A stretch of DNA of 44,660 bases. It comes from a virus. The position numbers were made by a program, and so were the translations under genes. Below, in pieces: positions 41,711-44,660 of this stretch. The first letter of the stretch is position 1. Each line of letters starts with the position of its first letter. The notes under the pieces are model-generated. The model worked only from the letters and a program-made list of their open reading frames with translations, was not told where the DNA came from and did not search any database. Location: positions 1-44,660 of the IMG/VR virus record IMGVR_UViG_3300031539_000081. The stretch is one strand, 5' to 3'.

Positions 41711-42060
41711 GGCGACACCTCGACGGCGTGCCCGTCGCGATCGTAGCCCTTCGACATGCAAGCCTCGCACACCACGCGCTCGGCGCCGCTCGGCGCGAAG
41801 ACGACGCACCCCGTCGTCGGCTCGGCGCAATCGGCGCACGGTCGGCGCTCGACGCCGAGCAACTCGACGGCTTCGCCGAAGTAGTAGCGGGCGCCGCACG
41901 AGAACCCGTTGCGCTCGAACTCGGCGGGGCTCACGCCGCCGTAATAGCCCTCGGCGCCGGTGTAGTGATCGACGGCGATCACGACGCGCTCGACGCCGTG
42001 CTCGTCGACGAACGTCGTCGCCTCGCCTCGCCAGTCGGGCCGGCGCTCGCCGGCGCTCAC
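41707..42060 (-). CDS. hypothetical protein with zinc-finger-like Cys pairs
   Basis: This 117-residue protein starts at GTG 42060 (GTGA). The first half is beta-rich (WRGEATTFVDEHGVERVVIA, VDHYTGAEGYYGGVSPAEFE). The second half has RRPCADCAEPTTGCVVF and AERVVCEACMSKGY, a CxxC-x(n)-CxxC pattern. It is probably a small metal-binding protein of the accessory cluster. No named family. Confidence 0.65.
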   Translation of the reverse strand: MSAGERRPDWRGEATTFVDEHGVERVVIAVDHYTGAEGYYGGVSPAEFERNGFSCGARYYFGEAVELLGVERRPCADCAEPTTGCVVFAPSGAERVVCEACMSKGYDRDGHAVEVSP

Positions 42061-42554
42061 GACGCCACCTTGATCGCGGCGTCGCGGGCGGCTTGCTCGC
42101 GCACGTCTTCGAGTTCGTATCGTGCGGCGTCGGCTTGCTTCGTCGCGGCGACGGCAACCCGCGCGGCGTCGTCGCTCACGACGCCCGCCTCGACGAGTCG
42201 CACGAGCACGTCGACGGGATCGACGTAGTTCTCGATCTTCGAGTAGCGCAAGAACGAGTCGAGCGAGTCGTCGACGACGAGCGCGTCGAGAAACTCGGCA
42301 TAGTCTTCGAGGCTTCGGCGCCCGAGATCGATCCCGTAACCGCTCAACCGTTGAACGGTGATCGTGCGGATCGTGATCGTCTCGTCGCCGCCGCCGAAGT
42401 TCTCGACGCTCTCGCGCACGGTCACGAAGTATCGACCGGGCTCGAACGTCGCCGCCTTGCGCCAGTCGTGGCGGGCGCGCCCGTCGGCGGCGGGGTTGAG
42501 GATCGGGCTCGTCGTGGCGGGCAAGGTGTAGGCGCCGGATCGTAGGGTTCGCAT
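42057..42554 (-). CDS. hypothetical protein, head of accessory chain
   Basis: This 165-residue protein has residues 35-75 reading as strands (PGRYFVTVRESVENFGGGDE, TITIRTITVQRLSGYGIDLG). A helical second half follows (SLEDYAEFLDALVVDDSLDS and DAARYELEDVREQAARDAA). No known family. It is preceded by a hairpin and an AAGGAAA ribosome site, so it begins a transcription or translation unit. Confidence 0.7.
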   Translation of the reverse strand: MRTLRSGAYTLPATTSPILNPAADGRARHDWRKAATFEPGRYFVTVRESVENFGGGDETITIRTITVQRLSGYGIDLGRRSLEDYAEFLDALVVDDSLDSFLRYSKIENYVDPVDVLVRLVEAGVVSDDAARVAVAATKQADAARYELEDVREQAARDAAIKVAS

Positions 42555-42616
42555 GGGTTCGGTTCTCTTTCGCGTTGGGGGCGCCGTGGCGGGCGCCGGT
42601 TCGTTTCCTTATACCA

Positions 42617-42656
42617 CAAGAGCCCCGCGACGCTCGACGGCGTGGCGGGGCTCTTG
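42617..42656 (-). terminator. strong hairpin downstream of DUF932-like gene
   Basis: CAAGAGCCCCGC (42617-42628) and GCGGGGCTCTTG (42645-42656) are perfect 12-bp arms with a 16-base loop. On the minus strand it follows the DUF932-like gene by 15 bases and precedes the next gene. There is no U-run, so it may work as a partial terminator or mRNA barrier. The stem core AGCCCCGC is shared with the hairpin at 40923. Confidence 0.65.
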
Positions 42657-42671
42657 CGGGGCGCAATGGGT

Positions 42672-43748
42672 CTAGTTCGTGTCGGCGAGCATGGCTTCGA
42701 GCAAGCCCTTGCCGAGCAAGTCGGCGTCGACGCCGGCGTCGGTCGCTTGCCCGACGGTCATGCTCTCGACGCGACCGTCGGCGAGGATCACGTCGACAAG
42801 GTGCAAACACTCTTCGACGCGCTTGCCGCGCGCGCCGAACAGCATCGAACCGACCGCCGAGCCGCGCGTCGTTCGGCTCGTGCCATCCTCGTTGCGGTCG
42901 ACGAGATACGTGCCCGCGTTCCAAAGCGTGGCGAGGTTACCCGCGCCGCCGACGCGGTTGCAGGGTAGGGCGGCGGCGACGCGTGCGGCGGCGCGGCGGT
43001 TCTCGGCGAGCGTGACCGCACGAGCGCTCGGCGCGGCTTCGCCCGGCGCGGCGACGGCTTCGGGAAAGAACGCGTCGAAGGCGGCACGGGCGGCGGCGCC
43101 GGGCAAGTGCACGAGCGCGGCGCGGTCGAAGAGCGCCGACACGGCGGCGCCTTGCTCGGCGACGGCGACCATGCCGGCGGCGAGGCGGTTCACTTTCTCG
43201 TCGAGCGACGCGGTGTGGCGGATCTTGCACCAATCGCCGCCCGAGCGCTTCGCCGAGCCGAGCATGCTCGCCATTTGGTTTGCGCAAAACGGGCGCCCGA
43301 CAATGCCGCCGCCGACGAGCAACGTGTCGCCGTCGAAGCCGTCGCCGAGCACGAGCGTCGAGGTGAGCCCGCTCTTGTGGTTGCTCTCGACCGAGAACAT
43401 TGCCGCGACCTTAGAGCCCCAACCGTGCGAGCCGAACGGCTTCGCGCCGGCGGCGACGGCGGCGTTCACGAGTTCACGCCATTGCGCGGCGCTCGTCGCG
43501 TTGAACCGTGAGCCGTTGATCCCGAGCACGCGGCGCCCGCCGTCGCGATACTCGCCGACGATCGCGCGCTTGTTGCCCGCCTTGATATGCGAGCCGCCGT
43601 CGTTCGCGAACACGCTCGCCTCGCGCACGTCGACGGGCCATTGCCCGGCGCGCTCGGCGTTGTCAATCATCTCGGCGGCGGTCGACACGGCGAGCGTGAG
43701 CGGGGTTCCGAAAGTGGCGGCGGCGGCGATGTTGTTTTCGAGGGTCAT
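42672..43748 (-). CDS. DUF932-like protein
   Basis: This 358-residue protein starts at ATG 43748. It has an N-terminal MTLENNIAAAATFGTPLTLA, a central VVGRPFCANQMASMLGSAKR-like region (read in part as FCANQMASML) with KIRHTASLDEKV, and a C-terminal NLATLWNAGTYLVDRNEDGT followed by a short MLFGARGKRVEECLHL end. The 'CxNQM ... K-x-R-H-T ... LW..GTY.VD' order is that of DUF932 phage/plasmid proteins, whose role is unknown. It is the first gene after the repeat-bearing island, so it may be expressed early or strongly. Other identities are possible. Confidence 0.6.
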   Translation of the reverse strand: MTLENNIAAAATFGTPLTLAVSTAAEMIDNAERAGQWPVDVREASVFANDGGSHIKAGNKRAIVGEYRDGGRRVLGINGSRFNATSAAQWRELVNAAVAAGAKPFGSHGWGSKVAAMFSVESNHKSGLTSTLVLGDGFDGDTLLVGGGIVGRPFCANQMASMLGSAKRSGGDWCKIRHTASLDEKVNRLAAGMVAVAEQGAAVSALFDRAALVHLPGAAARAAFDAFFPEAVAAPGEAAPSARAVTLAENRRAAARVAAALPCNRVGGAGNLATLWNAGTYLVDRNEDGTSRTTRGSAVGSMLFGARGKRVEECLHLVDVILADGRVESMTVGQATDAGVDADLLGKGLLEAMLADTN

Positions 43749-43799
43749 GGTCTTGTTCTTTCGTGGGCCGACTTGATTGCCGGATCTCTGTTCTCCCAC

Positions 43800-43815
43800 A
43801 TAAGGCTATCCTTAT
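43800..43815. promoter_or_regulatory. dyad site 1 (ATAAGG-N4-CCTTAT)
   Basis: ATAAGG ctat CCTTAT, perfect 6-bp arms with a 4-base spacer. It lies about 50 bases upstream of the DUF932-like start, inside its likely promoter. Confidence 0.75.
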
Positions 43816-43819
43816 CAAC

Positions 43820-43847
43820 AATTATCTCGTCGCCCGTCGAGATAGTT
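43820..43847. repeat. inverted repeat
   Basis: AATTATCTCG (43820-43829) and CGAGATAGTT (43838-43847) are 10-bp arms with one mismatch and an 8-base spacer, immediately next to dyad site 1. Confidence 0.6.
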
Positions 43848-43923
43848 GCGAGAGCCCGCCGCCTCACTCGGCGAGCCCGAGAGAATAGGAACGGGCGCGC
43901 GCGTAGCATGCGCCGTGCCACGT

Positions 43924-43939
43924 ATAAGGAAAGCCTTAT
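43924..43939. promoter_or_regulatory. dyad site 2 (ATAAGG-N4-CCTTAT)
   Basis: ATAAGG aaag CCTTAT, perfect arms. The site continues with GGCACG and a nearby CTTGC, which are shared with site 4, so the repeat unit is larger than the dyad itself. Confidence 0.75.
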
Positions 43940-43987
43940 GGCACGGTGCTTGCTTTGGTCGCTTGTTCAGGTAGGGCGCTTGCGCCT

Positions 43988-44003
43988 ATAAGCCTACCCT
44001 TAT
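43988..44003. promoter_or_regulatory. dyad site 3, one mismatch
   Basis: ATAAGC ctac CCTTAT, one mismatch in the left arm. A half-site CCTTATAGGG follows at 44024-44033. Confidence 0.6.
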
Positions 44004-44090
44004 AACGACACTTCGGCACACTTCCTTATAGGGATTGCTCGCGCTCAGGGGTGCCGCCACGGCGTCGAGGCTCTAGATCGACCCCTTGCC

Positions 44091-44109
44091 CGTTTTCGGC
44101 TCGAAAACG
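44091..44109. repeat. short hairpin
   Basis: CGTTTTCG (44091-44098) and CGAAAACG (44102-44109), perfect 8-bp arms with a 3-base loop. It could act as an operator or a small terminator. Confidence 0.6.
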
Positions 44110-44142
44110 CCGTAGCGCGGTTCGACTTAACACTTGTTCAGT

Positions 44143-44158
44143 ATAAGGTTTGCCTTAT
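44143..44158. promoter_or_regulatory. dyad site 4 (ATAAGG-N4-CCTTAT)
   Basis: ATAAGG tttg CCTTAT, perfect arms. It is flanked by GT upstream and GGCACG then CTTGC downstream as at site 2. Confidence 0.75.
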
Positions 44159-44183
44159 GGCACGAGCCTTGCACACCTACACG

Positions 44184-44223
44184 AAAACGGCCCACCTACA
44201 CAGGGGGGTGTGTAGGTGGGCCG
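44184..44223 (-). terminator. intrinsic terminator downstream of small terminase
   Basis: A perfect 15-bp stem is formed by 44188-44202 and 44209-44223, with a six-base C loop in the minus-strand RNA. The stem is followed on the minus strand by TTTT (44187-44184). It lies about 25 bases past the small terminase stop and separates that gene from the next leftward gene. Confidence 0.9.
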
Positions 44224-44247
44224 ACGCCACGAAAGAACGAACGAGCC

Positions 44248-44660
44248 CTACTCTAGCACGCCCGCCTTCGACTCGATCGCTCGCATGGTCTCGATCTCGT
44301 CGAGCGTGAGCCTCGACAAGTCGAACTCGACGCCGTGGTGAACGCGCTCGGTTGCCTCGCCGCGCACGAGTCGCTCGATCGTGATCATGTCTTTGAGCAT
44401 GCCTCGCACGTCGTTCGGCGACCAACCGTCGAGCGCCTCGCCGGCGGCGAGCCGAGCGAGCCAACCGTCGACAACCGAGCGCGCGACGTGCGCCGCGTCT
44501 TGCGCGATCTTCGCGTGGCGGGCGGCGGTGTCGCGCGCCGACTCGGCGAGCACGTCGACAACCGCCGCGACGAGCCCGGCGTCGAGGTGTCGGTCGAAGG
44601 CGGCGCAACGCTCGAACCACGCGTCGGCGTCGGCGTACCGTCGCAACGTGCGCTCGTCGA
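44248..44660 (-). CDS. probable terminase small subunit, C-terminal part (continues from left end)
   Basis: This open frame enters from the right edge and stops at TAG 44248-44250. Joined to bases 1-369 it gives the complete roughly 189-residue protein. The C-terminal 66 residues contain LAAGEALDGWSPNDVRGMLK followed by DMITIERLVRGEATERV and LSRLTLDEIETMRAIESKAG, all helical, consistent with an oligomerisation and portal-contact region. A short ATG start at 44646 would only give a fragment and is not used. Confidence 0.5.
   Translation of the reverse strand, partial: DERTLRRYADADAWFERCAAFDRHLDAGLVAAVVDVLAESARDTAARHAKIAQDAAHVARSVVDGWLARLAAGEALDGWSPNDVRGMLKDMITIERLVRGEATERVHHGVEFDLSRLTLDEIETMRAIESKAGVLE
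44449..44660. repeat. right copy of terminal direct repeat
   Basis: Same sequence as bases 1-212 apart from G at 44533 (A at 85). See the left copy. Confidence 0.95.

Larger units (their letters stand above)
43749..44247. promoter_or_regulatory. repeat-bearing non-coding island upstream of DUF932-like gene
   Basis: About 500 bases without a credible gene. It holds four 16-bp dyads ATAAGG-N4-CCTTAT, two further inverted repeats (43820-43847 and 44091-44109) and a strong terminator. The small ATG frames inside it have no gene-like composition. It probably contains the promoters for the DUF932-like gene and may have a packaging or origin function. Confidence 0.65.

Noticed and set aside
43907-43991. 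Short plus-strand ORF (ATG, about 27 codons) in the right island
   Set aside because: Too short, no ribosome site, and it runs through dyad site 2.
1-44660. CRISPR arrays, tRNA genes, insertion sequences or an integrase
   Set aside because: No spaced direct repeats of CRISPR type, no cloverleaf-like segments, and no transposase or recombinase motifs were found on reading both strands.

Overview
This window reads as one complete unit of a tailed-phage genome, about 44.45 kb. Bases 1-212 are repeated at 44449-44660 with one mismatch, and a single gene (probable small terminase) reads across that junction, so the molecule is circularly closed or circularly permuted. The base composition is high G+C. 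Nearly every base is coding, and more than twenty gene junctions are 4-base ATGA or GTGA overlaps. The morphology genes describe a small contractile-tailed phage (myovirus type) with DUF1073 portal, DUF2213 protease, DUF4054 connector, DUF3383 sheath, DUF3277 tube and a Pam3/Mu-like baseplate. The host is probably a high-G+C Gram-negative bacterium, because the lysis cassette contains a lipoprotein signal and the baseplate is of a Gram-negative-phage type. The exact host cannot be named from the sequence.

Layout. (1) 370-781: AT-rich, iteron-bearing non-coding island, a candidate origin and control region. (2) 782-11830, plus strand: regulator and replication module (HTH protein, primase-helicase, Cas4-like nuclease, DnaQ exonuclease, SF2 helicase, ssDNA-binding-like protein, family A DNA polymerase, RuvC-like resolvase, DUF3310). 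(3) 11812-38764, minus strand, transcribed right to left: large terminase, portal, gpF-like head protein, protease/scaffold, cement, major capsid, connectors, sheath, tube, frameshifted tail chaperone, tape measure, Dit-like protein, plug, hub, spike, wedge, gpJ, then a lysis cassette, then a DUF2612 baseplate protein and a block of distal fibre-like proteins. (4) 38761-43748, accessory genes: Dam-type methylase, small XRE regulator, a plus-strand lytic transglycosylase, a chain of very small overlapping genes and a DUF932-like protein. (5) 43749-44247: second non-coding island carrying four copies of a 16-bp dyad and a strong intrinsic terminator. (6) The small terminase, across the ends.

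The early plus-strand genes would copy and process DNA; the minus-strand genes build the capsid and contractile tail and lyse the cell. No integrase, transposase, tRNA or CRISPR array was seen. The most unusual genome-wide signal is near-exclusion of the trinucleotide CTG/CAG from coding DNA in all frames, together with a strong excess of GATC. The most unusual local signals are the two repeat-bearing control islands, a nested scaffold start, a canonical -1 slippery site with its extension frame, and a three-hydrophobic-segment holin/lipoprotein protein.
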